Assembly (NCBI RefSeq): GCF_014202275.1
Contig: NZ_JACHGF010000009.1
Span: 1-64,000, forward strand
Direction of reading: 5' to 3'
Source: Rhabdobacter roseus
GTDB lineage: Bacteria > Bacteroidota > Bacteroidia > Cytophagales > Spirosomataceae
DNA length: 64,000 nucleotides
The notes under the pieces are model-generated. The model saw only the letters and a program-made list of their open reading frames with translations. It was not told the origin of the DNA and ran no database searches. This document shows, one piece after another, positions 1-8,917 of the stretch. The position numbers were made by a program, and so were the translations under genes. Numbering within the stretch: position 1 is the stretch's first letter; each line of letters opens with the position of its first letter.

Positions 1-228
1 TACCAAGAAAGCACTGTGATAGTAGATTATTCAAAGAATATTAACTTGTACCAATTTGTAGAATCCGACTCCAAGAAATAGGGGGTTAGACCATGGGAAG
101 AAGATTCATATAGAATTTGTAATTAAAATTGCGTAGAGAAAAAAGTTTTTCGTTTAATAATTAAGTAAAAGTCAATTAACTAAGTACCTATTTAAATCTA
201 CTTTTTACTAATGTAGCAAACTTCCACA
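1..228. other. AT-rich leader region, no gene seen
   Basis: This AT-rich stretch at the window edge has no supportable open reading frame. It holds one copy of the window-wide AGTACC motif (near 183) and presumably the promoter of the hydrolase gene that starts at 229. I found no clean TAnnTTTG element. Confidence 0.4.
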
Positions 229-783
229 ATGAACAAGCAGGTGATATTCATACATGGGGCCGGTGAAGGTGCGTATCAAGAAGATGCTTTACTGGCAAAA
301 AGTCTGCAAAAAGAGCTTGGCCCGGACTACGACGTTCGTTACCTGGAGATGCCGGATGAAGACAATGCTCCCTATGATGCATGGAAGCAAATAATAGAGA
401 ACGAGCTACATCAACTCCAAAAGCCGGTTGTTTTTGTTGGGCATTCAGTCGGTGCCTCTCACCTGGCTAAAATCCTCACCGAAATCGAGGCACCTACCCC
501 AATCACCGGCGTTTTCCTGCTCAATGCTCCTTTTTGGGGCGGTGAAGGTTGGCTGTACGAAGGGTACAAGGAGCTGGAGTTGCCAAAGGATATAGCTTCA
601 AAACTCCCAAAAGAGGCGCGGGTATTTCTTTACCATACCCACGATGATGAAGTAGTTCCTTTTGATCATATGGCGCTCTATGCGAAGCTTCTACCCCAAG
701 CGACGAGGCGGGAAATCGATCAGGGAGGCCACCAGCTGAATTACGACTTAGCACCCGTAGCAGCGGATATCAAGGTACTTTAA
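229..783 (+). CDS. Small alpha/beta hydrolase (RBBP9/YdeN-like serine hydrolase)
   Basis: This is a single-domain alpha/beta hydrolase of 184 residues, a typical length for the RBBP9/YdeN group. An HGAG oxyanion-type motif lies at residues 9-12. The nucleophile elbow GHSVG is at 71-75 (Ser73). A likely acid is Asp139/Asp140 in THDDE, and a likely catalytic His is 168 in GGHQL, so the triad appears complete. There is no signal peptide, so the protein is probably cytoplasmic. The substrate cannot be told from sequence; relatives are carboxylesterase-like serine hydrolases. The gene stands alone with AT-rich DNA on both sides. The ATG at 229 gives the full N-terminal strand (VIFIHG), which supports this start. 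Confidence 0.85.
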   Translation: MNKQVIFIHGAGEGAYQEDALLAKSLQKELGPDYDVRYLEMPDEDNAPYDAWKQIIENELHQLQKPVVFVGHSVGASHLAKILTEIEAPTPITGVFLLNAPFWGGEGWLYEGYKELELPKDIASKLPKEARVFLYHTHDDEVVPFDHMALYAKLLPQATRREIDQGGHQLNYDLAPVAADIKVL

Positions 784-1278
784 AACGAATAGGGACCCTG
801 CCAGCAAGGGGGAAGCTAATGAAGCGCTTTGAATGATGCGGCCGTTAGGCATGCAGCCGATCGCCTTGACGAGCTTTCCAGAAAACTTTTTGGTGGGGTG
901 TTATTATTGAAGCGTGAATTAGGTGGTAATGTACCTGCTGGTTTTTTGCTGTCCCGAAATGAAAACAAGATTTTCGCAGCACTTGGGTCTTTATAGGGCC
1001 ACTTACGGATTTATAAAGTACTTTGTGCGGCATTTAGCAAGATTCCGGAGGAATCCCACGTGTATAGCCAAAAGTCGAGCTATACCTTTATCTGATTCCA
1101 GCGGAATCAACGGCTTTACTTATTAATTTTTACTCGTCTATTCGTATAATTCACGTTATCTTTAGCTTCTTTTGGGTTGACAATAAATAAGGAAAAGAAG
1201 CCTAATCACGCATACGCAAACCCCACGAAGGAACGATTTTTTTCAGCATAAAGTACCTAAAATGACCCCTGACACAGC
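784..1278. other. Intergenic stretch, no gene seen
   Basis: About 495 bases without a convincing gene. Short open frames exist on both strands, but their translations have no recognisable fold or composition. AT-rich DNA in the last 150 bases probably carries the promoter of the zinc-ribbon gene. Motif copies AAGTACTT (near 1017) and AAGTACC (near 1250) lie here. Confidence 0.4.
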
Positions 1279-1647
1279 ATGAAGTATTGTCTGGAATGCG
1301 GAAGTACCATAATGGGCAGAGCCGACAAGAAGTTCTGCTCGGATATGTGCCGCAACGCCTACAACAACAAGATCAATTCCTACAGCTACAACGTAGTGCG
1401 GAATACCAACAACCAGCTCCGCCGCAACCGCCGGATCCTGGAAGAGCTCTGCCCGGACGACAAAGCCAAAACGACCAAAAATACCTTGCTGGCCAAGGGC
1501 TTTGACTTTACGCTCCTGACCAGCGTGCGCCCTACCCAGAAGGGAAACGTATATTACTTCGTGTACGACTACGGGTACCTGGAGCTCGACAACGATTTTT
1601 ACCTGATCGTGAAAGACACCCGCACCCGGCCCGAGCGGGACGTGTGA
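1279..1647 (+). CDS. Zinc-ribbon protein, hypothetical
   Basis: This 122-residue protein starts with a four-cysteine metal site (Cys4, Cys7, Cys20, Cys24: CxxC-x12-CxxxC), as in DUF2116-like or MYND-like zinc ribbons. A basic, Asn/Arg-rich helix follows (about 25-55), then a beta-rich tail with many Tyr residues (YYFVYDYGYLELDNDFYL). Proteins of this layout are common, uncharacterised cytoplasmic proteins in Cytophagales. A nucleic-acid or RNA-related role is possible because of the basic segment, but this is inference. The gene precedes dtd by about 100 bp, a gap containing three copies of the GTACC motif, so it is probably transcribed separately. Confidence 0.75.
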   Translation: MKYCLECGSTIMGRADKKFCSDMCRNAYNNKINSYSYNVVRNTNNQLRRNRRILEELCPDDKAKTTKNTLLAKGFDFTLLTSVRPTQKGNVYYFVYDYGYLELDNDFYLIVKDTRTRPERDV

Positions 1648-1744
1648 GGTACCTTGGGGCGGGTAGGTACCTGACCGAGGATAGGTACTTATTGCGCGGC
1701 TATGCCTATTTTTACCCGTCGAACCAAACTACCCCCTCTCCCCT

Positions 1745-2197
1745 ATGCTAGCCGTGATTCAGCGCGTCAGCGAAGCGTCCGTGTCCATCCAAGGTCAGGT
1801 AAAAGCCCGCATTGGAACGGGTTTTTTAGTGCTGCTGGGCATTACCCACACCGACACCCCTGAAGACCTGACCTGGCTGGGGCGCAAGATCGTAGGCCTG
1901 CGGGTATTTAGCGACGCCGGAGGCAAAATGAACCTGGACCTGAAAGCCGTTGACGGGACGATCTTGCTGATCAGTCAGTTTACGCTCCATGCCAGTACCA
2001 AAAAAGGAAACCGGCCTTCGTTCATCGAGGCGGCCCGGCCCGAGGTAGCTATTCCGCTCTACGAGCAGATGATCCAATTCCTGGAGCAGGAGCTGGGCAA
2101 GCCCATCGAGACCGGTACCTTCGGGGCCGACATGCAGGTGCAGCTCCTCAACGACGGCCCCGTGACGCTAATTATTGACTCAAAAAACCGCGTATGA
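1745..2197 (+). CDS. dtd: D-aminoacyl-tRNA deacylase
   Basis: This enzyme hydrolyses D-amino acids (and glycine) mischarged onto tRNA, an ester-bond proofreading reaction in the cytoplasm. At 150 residues it is full length for the family. The two active-site signatures are clear: SQFTLHAS with KKGNRPSF at residues 77-93 and the Gly-cisPro loop NDGPVT at 136-141. It is the first gene of a tight operon: its stop overlaps the ATG of the following MazG-like gene by four bases (ATGA), and mscS follows 19 bp later. The ATG start gives the conserved N-terminus MLAVIQRVSEASV. Confidence 0.96.
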   Translation: MLAVIQRVSEASVSIQGQVKARIGTGFLVLLGITHTDTPEDLTWLGRKIVGLRVFSDAGGKMNLDLKAVDGTILLISQFTLHASTKKGNRPSFIEAARPEVAIPLYEQMIQFLEQELGKPIETGTFGADMQVQLLNDGPVTLIIDSKNRV

Positions 2198-2550
2198 ACC
2201 CAAGTACCCCTAACTACCCCCCCATGACCCTCGAAGACGCGCAGCAACAAGTAGACCAGTGGATAAAGACCTACGGCGTAAGGTACTTTTCGGAACTGAC
2301 CAACCTGGCCATCCTTACCGAGGAGGTAGGCGAACTGGCCCGGATCATGGCACGTACCTACGGCGACCAGTCGTTTAAAAAATCGGATCTCGGCAAGGAC
2401 CTGGGCGACGAAATGGCCGACGTGCTGTGGGTACTTCTGTGCCTGGCCAACCAGACGGGCGTGGACCTGGCCGAGGCCTTCCAGAAAAACCTGGAGAAGA
2501 AAACCCAGCGCGACCAGAACCGGCACAAAGAAAATCCTAAATTACAGTAA
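2194..2550 (+). CDS. MazG-like nucleotide pyrophosphohydrolase
   Basis: A small all-alpha NTP-PPase of the MazG superfamily, 118 residues. The metal-binding signature is visible: EEVGE at residues 43-47 and DEMAD at 72-76. Such enzymes remove pyrophosphate from non-canonical or surplus NTPs as house-cleaning. The first ATG overlaps the dtd stop, which suggests translational coupling. An internal ATG at 2224, ten codons later, begins closer to conserved sequence (MTLEDAQQQV) and could be the true start. Pairing with dtd is plausible because both remove faulty nucleotide or tRNA products. Confidence 0.9.
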   Translation: MNPSTPNYPPMTLEDAQQQVDQWIKTYGVRYFSELTNLAILTEEVGELARIMARTYGDQSFKKSDLGKDLGDEMADVLWVLLCLANQTGVDLAEAFQKNLEKKTQRDQNRHKENPKLQ

Positions 2551-2569
2551 GACCTTTCCTAAAGTACCC

Positions 2570-3400
2570 ATGCAGAGACTCATCAACGGCTTTTGGAGCG
2601 CCATGCGGGAGCATTACCAGAACTTCCTGCATTTGCTTCCCCAGATCATGCTCGCACTTTTGGTGTTTATACTCACCCTGGGCCTGGCGATATTCATCAA
2701 GCGCTGGCTACAGCCGCGCATTCTCACCCAAACCAAAGATACGCTCCTGACGGGCTTTCTGGCCCAACTGGGGTACTGGATCATCATGATGATCGGGATC
2801 TCGATGGCACTGGGCTTTTTGGGCTTCGACGGCGTGGTTTCGAAGCTGCTGGCCGGGGCGGGACTATCGGCTTTTATTTTGGGCTTTGCCCTGAAAGACA
2901 TCGGCGAGAACTTCCTGGCGGGCATTTTGCTGGCCTTTCAGCGGCCGTTTCGCATCGGCGACCGCGTGGAGAGCAACGGCATCAACGGCCACGTGACCAG
3001 CGTAACGCTGCGCGAGACGATCATCAAAACCCTGGACGGCAAGGACGTATACATGCCCAACGGCCTGCTGATCAAAAGTCCGCTGATCAACTACTCGGTC
3101 GATGGGTACCTGCGAATTGACTTTACACTCTGCTTGGCCTGCAAAACGGACCTTCCGCAGGCCGTGGCCCTCATGCTCCGGGCGCTGAACGGCGTTCCGG
3201 ATATTTTACAGGAAGAAAACCGGAAACCGGAAGTAGGGATTACGGGCATCGGGGCCGACGTGGTTCAAGTGAAGTCGACCTTCTGGATTCACAGCTTCAA
3301 CCCGGACGCCGACGGGGTCAAAGTCAAGAATCAGGCCATTCAGGCGGTGGTGGGGGTACTTACCAAAGCGGGTTACGAGATTTCCAGCGAAGTACCTTAG
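2570..3400 (+). CDS. Small-conductance mechanosensitive channel (MscS family)
   Basis: This 276-residue inner-membrane channel has an N-terminal helix pair (about 20-45 and 62-85) and a glycine/alanine-rich pore helix around 92-122 (AGAGLSAFILGFALKDIGENF). The MscS beta domain follows (FRIGDRVE, PNGLLIKSPLINYS) and then an alpha/beta C-terminal part. Length and layout match the compact E. coli-type MscS that opens under hypo-osmotic shock. It is the third gene of the dtd operon and ends 13 bp from the convergent YD-repeat lipoprotein gene. The ATG at 2570 is preceded by an AAGTACC motif copy. Confidence 0.93.
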   Translation: MQRLINGFWSAMREHYQNFLHLLPQIMLALLVFILTLGLAIFIKRWLQPRILTQTKDTLLTGFLAQLGYWIIMMIGISMALGFLGFDGVVSKLLAGAGLSAFILGFALKDIGENFLAGILLAFQRPFRIGDRVESNGINGHVTSVTLRETIIKTLDGKDVYMPNGLLIKSPLINYSVDGYLRIDFTLCLACKTDLPQAVALMLRALNGVPDILQEENRKPEVGITGIGADVVQVKSTFWIHSFNPDADGVKVKNQAIQAVVGVLTKAGYEISSEVP

Positions 3401-3412
3401 GGGTACTTGCCT

Positions 3413-4210
3413 TTACAAACACTCGTACTCGAAGCGGTAGGCCTGCGTAGCGGGAACACCCGACGGCCCAAAGATAGATACGCTGGCCTGTACCGGCATG
3501 TCTTTTTCGTTGTACTGGTAGGTGACGATGCCCGTCTGGGCCACGATGCCACCCGTACCGAAAAACTTGAAACTACCGGGATTCTGGGCGCTCGTGCCGC
3601 CTCCGATGATGAGGTTGATCAGGCGGGGGCCTTCGCTGTAATAGTACAGATTCCGCTTGTCGTCGTAGTTGGCGTACTCAGCCGTGAGCTGCTCCGGCGT
3701 ACTTCCGGCTTTGATGTACCAGCGGGTCACGTTGCCGCGGTCGTCGTACTCGTAGCGCCAGTAGCTATCGGCCCAGTCGTACTGCACCACGTTGCCGCGG
3801 TCGTCGTATTGCAGGGCGTAGCTTTGCACGAAGCGCGGCCCGGAGTTCTGAATGAGGCTTTGCACAATGCCCTCGGCCCGATCCTGGGTGGAATTAAAAA
3901 TCTCGTACTGAAAATTCTGGTAGGGAGGCAGCAGGTTGGTTTCGCGGAAGAGCTTCACGAACCCATTTGCATCGTACTCGAAGGTGTACCTTTTTTCCAG
4001 CTTGCCTTCGCCGCCCGTTTGGTACTGCTGAATCCGAAAAAGGCTTTTATCCTCGTTGTATTCGTACCGGCGGTAGAGCCTGCCGTCGATGGTCTCGAGC
4101 ATCATCAAACAGCCCTCTACCTGCGGGTTGGGGCCGTCTTCTTTCTTCCTTTTACAATCCAATACTAGGATTGCCAGCAGCAGACTCAAAAAAACCAAGC
4201 TCTTCTTCAT
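3413..4210 (-). CDS. YD-repeat (RHS-like) lipoprotein
   Basis: The start is set at the ATG at 4210, which gives a signal peptide (MKKSLVFLSLLLAILVLDC) with a cysteine after a hydrophobic stretch. The residue before Cys is Asp, which is atypical for a lipobox. The mature 240-odd residues carry beta-hairpin repeats of the YD/RHS kind: YEYNEDKSLFRIQQY, FEYDANGFV, QYDDRGNVVQYDW, YEYDDRGNVTRWY. It lacks the toxin tail and large size of true RHS proteins. It is likely an envelope-anchored beta-structured protein of unknown job. An upstream extension to 4270 is open but has no secretion signal. Confidence 0.75.
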   Translation of the reverse strand: MKKSLVFLSLLLAILVLDCKRKKEDGPNPQVEGCLMMLETIDGRLYRRYEYNEDKSLFRIQQYQTGGEGKLEKRYTFEYDANGFVKLFRETNLLPPYQNFQYEIFNSTQDRAEGIVQSLIQNSGPRFVQSYALQYDDRGNVVQYDWADSYWRYEYDDRGNVTRWYIKAGSTPEQLTAEYANYDDKRNLYYYSEGPRLINLIIGGGTSAQNPGSFKFFGTGGIVAQTGIVTYQYNEKDMPVQASVSIFGPSGVPATQAYRFEYECL

Positions 4211-4306
4211 GGTGCTTTTTTTCGAAATAGTGTGCAAGAATAATGCCGAATTTACGATAATTCGACGCAAAAAGCCAGCGTCCAGGCCGTAGGTACTTTA
4301 TAAAAA

Positions 4307-4340
4307 AAGGAAGCCCGCAGCGCAGGCCGGGGCTTCCTTT
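4307..4340 (-). terminator. Intrinsic terminator of the sucA-odhB operon
   Basis: A GC-rich hairpin has arms AAGGAAGCCC and GGGCTTCCTT (4307-4316 and 4330-4339). On the minus strand it is followed by a run of seven T. It lies just after the odhB stop at 4362. Confidence 0.85.
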
Positions 4341-4361
4341 GGAGCACTATATGCAGAAAAA

Positions 4362-5969
4362 TTATATTTCCAGCAGCAAACGAGCCGGGTCTTCCAGGAG
4401 CTGTTTGACGCGCACCAGGAAGCTAACCGAATCGCGGCCGTCGATGGTACGGTGGTCGTAGGAAAGCGCCACGTACATGATGGGCCGGATCACGATCTCG
4501 CCGTTGACTACCACGGGCCGCTCCACGATGTTGTGCATACCCAGAATGGCCGACTGCGGTGCGTTGATGATCGGCGTAGAAAGCATGGACCCGAAAATAC
4601 CGCCGTTGGTAATCGTGAAAGTACCTCCGGACATTTCGTCCAAGCCTAATTTGCCGTCCCGGGCACGCTTGGCCAGGCGGATAATCTCTTTTTCGATTTC
4701 GGCAAAAGACAGCTTCTCGGCACCGCGAATCACCGGTACTACCAGGCCGCGGTCGGTGGATACGGCAATGGAAACATCACAGCTGTCGTTATAGACCACG
4801 TCGTCGCCGTCGATGTAGGCGTTTACGACGGGGAAGTCCTGCAAGGCTACACAGATGGCTTTGGTAAAGAACGACATAAAGCCCAGGCCTACTTCGTGCT
4901 TTTCCTTAAACTTATCTTTGTACTTGCCGCGCAGATCCATGATCGGCTTCATGTCTACCTCGTTAAAGGTAGTAAGCATGGCCGTTTCGTTTTTCACGGC
5001 TACCAGGCGGCGGGCAATGGTACGCCGCAACGACGACATTTTTTCGCGGCGCTGTCCGGGACGTTCCGTTCCGGCAGCCGAAGGTTTTGCGGCGGGAGAA
5101 GCCGTTTTGGCCGGAGTCGCGTCGCCGGGCTTTCCGGGTTCAGCGGCAGGCTTGGTGGCGGCTTTTTCGGCTTTCAGTGCATCTTCTTTGGTGATTTTTC
5201 CGCCGGAGCCGGTTCCGCTCACGTCTTTGGGATCGATGCCCTTTTCGGCCAGGATTTTAGCCGCTACCGGGGAGGCATGCCCCACGGCAAATCCTTTCTC
5301 TGCATCCGCTTCGGCGGTCTCATCCGAAGAGGTAGGAGCGGGAGCCGCCGGAGCGGCGGTACTTCCTTCACCGGCTTCGATGCGGCAAATAACGTCCCCA
5401 ATGGCGAGGGTTTCGCCTTCGGCCGCTACAATCCGCAGAATTCCGGCGGCTTCCGAAGGTAGTTCGAAGGTAGCCTTGTCGGATTCCAGTTCGCAAAGAA
5501 TTTCGTCCATCTCTACCCGGTCGCCGTCTTTTTTACTCCAGGAGGCAATCGTTACTTCGGTAATGGACTCCCCTACCGTCGGGACGGTCATTTCTACCAC
5601 TTTGGCCGGAGCGCTGGCGGCCGGAGCCGGTTCCTGCTTCGCTACCGGCGCGGGCTCTTCCTGTTTTTCAACGGGAGCGGGCTTGGTGGCTTCAGCCGCC
5701 GGAGCGGCCGAGCCGTTATCAGAAGTACCGGCGGCCGTATCGATGGTCGCAATCAGATCCCCGATGGCCAGGGTATCCCCTTCTTCGGCTTTTATATGAA
5801 GTACCCCTTCGGCTTCGGCGGTGAGCTCAAAGGTAGCCTTGTCAGAATCCAGCCCGCAGATTACCTCGTCCATCTTGACGTAGTCCCCTTCGTTCTTAAA
5901 CCAGTTGCCTACGGTAACTTCGGTAATGGATTCGCCCACGGGCGGTATTTTTATTTCTATCTCAGCCAT
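4362..5969 (-). CDS. odhB: 2-oxoglutarate dehydrogenase E2 (dihydrolipoamide succinyltransferase), two lipoyl domains
   Basis: The E2 core of the 2-oxoglutarate dehydrogenase complex transfers the succinyl group to CoA. Domains in order: lipoyl domain 1 (about 2-78, DSDKA with Lys44), an Ala/Pro/Glu linker, lipoyl domain 2 (about 125-198, ESDKA with Lys165), a second linker, an E1/E3-binding domain (about 231-266, [14 protein letters not shown]) and the catalytic domain ending with HRTIDGRDS (His506, Asp510). The E. coli enzyme has one lipoyl domain; here the segment VGESITEVT occurs twice, 121 residues apart, so a duplication is evident. The 535-residue length fits. It follows sucA by about 70 bp in the same direction and shares its promoter and terminator. 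Confidence 0.95.
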   Translation of the reverse strand: MAEIEIKIPPVGESITEVTVGNWFKNEGDYVKMDEVICGLDSDKATFELTAEAEGVLHIKAEEGDTLAIGDLIATIDTAAGTSDNGSAAPAAEATKPAPVEKQEEPAPVAKQEPAPAASAPAKVVEMTVPTVGESITEVTIASWSKKDGDRVEMDEILCELESDKATFELPSEAAGILRIVAAEGETLAIGDVICRIEAGEGSTAAPAAPAPTSSDETAEADAEKGFAVGHASPVAAKILAEKGIDPKDVSGTGSGGKITKEDALKAEKAATKPAAEPGKPGDATPAKTASPAAKPSAAGTERPGQRREKMSSLRRTIARRLVAVKNETAMLTTFNEVDMKPIMDLRGKYKDKFKEKHEVGLGFMSFFTKAICVALQDFPVVNAYIDGDDVVYNDSCDVSIAVSTDRGLVVPVIRGAEKLSFAEIEKEIIRLAKRARDGKLGLDEMSGGTFTITNGGIFGSMLSTPIINAPQSAILGMHNIVERPVVVNGEIVIRPIMYVALSYDHRTIDGRDSVSFLVRVKQLLEDPARLLLEI

Positions 5970-6038
5970 GTTATTTATCTACTCGCTTATGAAGATTAAG
6001 TGGTCAATGTACAGTCTAGGAGCTTCCTTCCGTCAGGC

Positions 6039-8798
6039 TTATTCAAAAGCCCGCTGGATGATTTCGGCTTGTTCCTGCGCGTGAATTTTGGAAAATCCAG
6101 TGGATGGCGAAGCGCTGGAACGCCGCGCAATTACTTCCAATGGCTGCTCGGAATACATCCGAAGCAGGAACGTCCAACCTCCCATGTTGAAAGGCTCTTC
6201 CTGCACCCAATATACTTTTGCCTTCTTATATTGGCCAATCAACGCGTTGAGCTGGTTTTTCGGGAAAGGATGCATTTGCTCCACCCGGATGATTGCCACG
6301 TCGGTACGCTGGTCGGCCTGCTGCTTTTCAAACAGCTCGTAGTAGATCTTCCCGGTACACAGCAGTACTTTTTTGACCTTCTTGGGATCAGCGTAGGTAT
6401 CCCCGATGGTTTCCTGAAAACGTCCCTGGGCCAGATCATCCAATGGCGATACGCAGAGCGGATGCCGGAGCATGGACTTAGGCGACATGATGATCAGCGG
6501 CTTGCGGAACGGAAAGCTGAGCTGCCGCCGCAAGATGTGGAAGAAGTTGGCCGGCGTAGTGACGTTGGCCACAATGACGTTGTTGTTGGCCGAGAGCTGT
6601 AGGTACCTTTCCGGGCGCGCGTTGGAGTGCTCTGGTCCCTGGCCTTCGTAGCCGTGGGGCAGCAGCATCACCAGCCCCGTCCAGCGGTCCCACTTGGTTT
6701 CGCTGGAGGTAATGAACTGATCGATCATGACCTGGGCACCGTTGGCGAAGTCGCCGAACTGCGCCTCCCAAATCACCAGCGCGTTGGGGTTGGCCATGGA
6801 GTAGCCAAACTCAAAGCCAAGTACCCCGTACTCGGAAAGTAACGAGTTATAAATCATGAACCGGCCCTGCTGCTCCTGAATGTGATCCAGGTTGCTGTAG
6901 GGCTCGTTGGTTTCGGCGTCGTGCAGTACGGCGTGCCGGTGCGAGAAAGTACCCCGCTGCACATCCTGCCCACTTAGGCGCACTACGTTGCCTTCGGCCA
7001 GGATCGAGCCGTAGGCCAATAGCTCGGCGGTAGCCCAGTTGACTTCCTTCTTCTCAAAGATCATCTTGTTCCGATCCTTGAGCAGCTTGTCGATCTGCTT
7101 GAGTGCTTTGAAGCCTTCCGGTACCTGCACCAACGACTGCCCGATGCGCTCAAGTACCTCGGTGGAAACGCCGGTTTCCGGCGACTGTTCAAAATCTTCG
7201 GGGGTAGCGTACTTCAGAGCCGTCCATTCCTTTTCGAGCTTTGGCATGGCGTAGGGAAGCGTTTTCTGCTTCACCATATCCAGCCGCTCCTGCAGCAGAG
7301 CCTTAAACTCCTTGTCCATGCTTTCGGCCAGGGCTGCATCCACGTCGCCGCGTTCTACGAGCCGCTTTTGGTACAGCTCGCGGGGGTTAGGGTGGTTCTC
7401 AATGTACTTATAAAGTACCGGCTGCGTAAACTTCGGCTCGTCGGCTTCGTTGTGGCCGTGGCGGCGGTAGCACACCATGTCCACAAAGATATCTTTGTTA
7501 AATTTCTGGCGGTATTCCACGGCCAGGCGCATGCAGTACACCACCGCCTCGGGATCGTCCCCGTTGACGTGCAGTACCGGCGCATCCACGATTTTGGCCA
7601 CGTCGGTGCAGTAGATGCTGGAGCGCGCGTCGTCGAAGTCGGTGGTAAAACCTACCTGGTTGTTAATGACAAAATGGATGGTACCTCCGGTGTAGTAGCC
7701 TTCCAGGCCCGACATCTGCGTGACTTCGTAGACGATCCCCTGGCCCGCCAGGGCGGCGTCGCCGTGGATCAGCACGGGAAGTACCCGGTCGTAGTCGCTC
7801 TCGTACATGCTGTCGGCGCGGGCGCGAATCACTCCCTCCACCACCGGATTGACGGCCTCGAGGTGCGAGGGGTTGGGGGCCAGCTTGAGGTACATTTTCT
7901 CACCGGAAGGTAGTTCGATCTGACTCGAAAAGCCCATGTGGTACTTTACGTCGCCGTCACCCCAGACCTGGTCGGGCAGGTTGCCTTCAAACTCATTGAA
8001 GATCTGCTCGTAGGTTTTGCGCATGACGTTGGCCAGTACGTTGAGCCGTCCGCGGTGCGCCATCCCGATCATCACCTCCACGACTCCCAGCTCTCCGGCC
8101 CGGTTGATCATCGCATCCAACGCGGGGATGGTCGTTTCGCCCCCTTCGAGCGAAAAACGCTTTTGGCCGAGGTACTTGGTATGCAGGAAATTCTCGAACA
8201 CGACGGCCTCATTGAGCTTGGAAAGAATGTGCTTCTTTTCCTCGGTCGAGAACTTCATGTCCAGGGCTTCTTTTTCAATCTTCTCCCGCAGCCAGCTTTT
8301 TTGCTCGCGGTCGCGGATGTAGAGGTACTCGAACCCTATATCGCCGGTATAGATTTTTTTAAGCGCGTCAACGATCTCCCGGAGCTTGGCCGGACGGCCA
8401 AACACCTCCACGCCCGCTTCAAAAACGGTGTCCAGGTCGGCCTCTGAGAGGTGGAAATCGGCCAGATCCAGGCGTGGTTTGCGGTCCCGACGCTCCCGGA
8501 TGGGGTTGGTCGTAGCCAGCAAATGCCCCCGTGACCGGTAGCCCCGAATGAGGTGCACTACCTCCATTTCCTTGCGGATCAGGGAGATATCGGCTTTACC
8601 TTCAACCGGAGCGGCTTTGGCGGCTACGCCATTTACTCCGTTGGGGTGTCCATTGAGCGGATATTTTTGAGAAAATTCAAAACCTTCAAAAAACGTACGC
8701 CACCCTTCCTCAACCGAGGAGGGGTCTTGCTTATAAGAATTGTATAATTCTTCTATATAAGCGCTTCCAGAATTAGCTATGTATGAATATTTGTCCAT
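6039..8798 (-). CDS. sucA: 2-oxoglutarate dehydrogenase E1 component
   Basis: This thiamine-diphosphate enzyme decarboxylates 2-oxoglutarate and passes the succinyl unit to the E2 lipoyl arm. The N-terminus has the E2-docking type segment (YIEELYNSYKQDPSSVEEGWRTFF, here split for length: YIEELYNSYK then DPSSVEEGW). Further hallmarks are MAHRGRLNVLANV, HGDAALAGQG (TPP region), CYRRHGHNE and IWEAQFGDFANGAQ. The length of 919 residues is normal. The open frame extends one codon further to a GTG at 8801, but the ATG at 8798 is the likelier start. It is the first gene of the sucA-odhB operon, with a clear Bacteroidota promoter upstream. A perfect 14-bp inverted repeat overlaps the start codon. Confidence 0.96.
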   Translation of the reverse strand: MDKYSYIANSGSAYIEELYNSYKQDPSSVEEGWRTFFEGFEFSQKYPLNGHPNGVNGVAAKAAPVEGKADISLIRKEMEVVHLIRGYRSRGHLLATTNPIRERRDRKPRLDLADFHLSEADLDTVFEAGVEVFGRPAKLREIVDALKKIYTGDIGFEYLYIRDREQKSWLREKIEKEALDMKFSTEEKKHILSKLNEAVVFENFLHTKYLGQKRFSLEGGETTIPALDAMINRAGELGVVEVMIGMAHRGRLNVLANVMRKTYEQIFNEFEGNLPDQVWGDGDVKYHMGFSSQIELPSGEKMYLKLAPNPSHLEAVNPVVEGVIRARADSMYESDYDRVLPVLIHGDAALAGQGIVYEVTQMSGLEGYYTGGTIHFVINNQVGFTTDFDDARSSIYCTDVAKIVDAPVLHVNGDDPEAVVYCMRLAVEYRQKFNKDIFVDMVCYRRHGHNEADEPKFTQPVLYKYIENHPNPRELYQKRLVERGDVDAALAESMDKEFKALLQERLDMVKQKTLPYAMPKLEKEWTALKYATPEDFEQSPETGVSTEVLERIGQSLVQVPEGFKALKQIDKLLKDRNKMIFEKKEVNWATAELLAYGSILAEGNVVRLSGQDVQRGTFSHRHAVLHDAETNEPYSNLDHIQEQQGRFMIYNSLLSEYGVLGFEFGYSMANPNALVIWEAQFGDFANGAQVMIDQFITSSETKWDRWTGLVMLLPHGYEGQGPEHSNARPERYLQLSANNNVIVANVTTPANFFHILRRQLSFPFRKPLIIMSPKSMLRHPLCVSPLDDLAQGRFQETIGDTYADPKKVKKVLLCTGKIYYELFEKQQADQRTDVAIIRVEQMHPFPKNQLNALIGQYKKAKVYWVQEEPFNMGGWTFLLRMYSEQPLEVIARRSSASPSTGFSKIHAQEQAEIIQRAFE

Positions 8799-8810
8799 CA
8801 CAAATGTGAT
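8797..8810. promoter_or_regulatory. 14-bp perfect inverted repeat over the sucA start codon
   Basis: ATCACAAATGTGAT reads the same on both strands and includes the start codon of sucA. The half-sites (TCACA, TGTGA) are those of a CRP-type operator but in the opposite order, so it is not a standard CRP box. It could be an operator or a chance palindrome. Confidence 0.4.
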
Positions 8811-8826
8811 TTTTCTATTTGGTTGG

Positions 8827-8855
8827 CAAAGTTACGAGATGTTATTAAAACAAAA
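8827..8855 (-). promoter_or_regulatory. Promoter of sucA-odhB (Bacteroidota type)
   Basis: On the minus strand the -7 element TAACTTTG (8834-8827) matches TAnnTTTG exactly. A TTTTG -33 element (8855-8851) lies 16 bp upstream, slightly short of the usual spacing. The leader to the ATG would be about 25 bases. Confidence 0.7.
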
Positions 8856-8917
8856 CACAAAAAAAGTCCTTTCTTAAAAGGATACCTTCTCTACTAACGC
8901 TTTGTTTGGCCATTGGT

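Noticed and set aside
923-1126. 67-codon frame after the hydrolase gene
   Set aside because: There is no recognisable motif, it is cysteine-rich at random, and it is not followed or preceded by regulatory signals.
3407-4168. 253-codon plus-strand frame opposite the YD-repeat lipoprotein
   Set aside because: The composition is Val/Ala/His-rich shadow sequence. The minus strand has the signal peptide and YD repeats.
8797-8810. CRP-binding site at sucA
   Set aside because: The half-site order is TCACA...TGTGA, the reverse of the CRP consensus, and the spacer is two bases. It is kept only as an unassigned palindrome.
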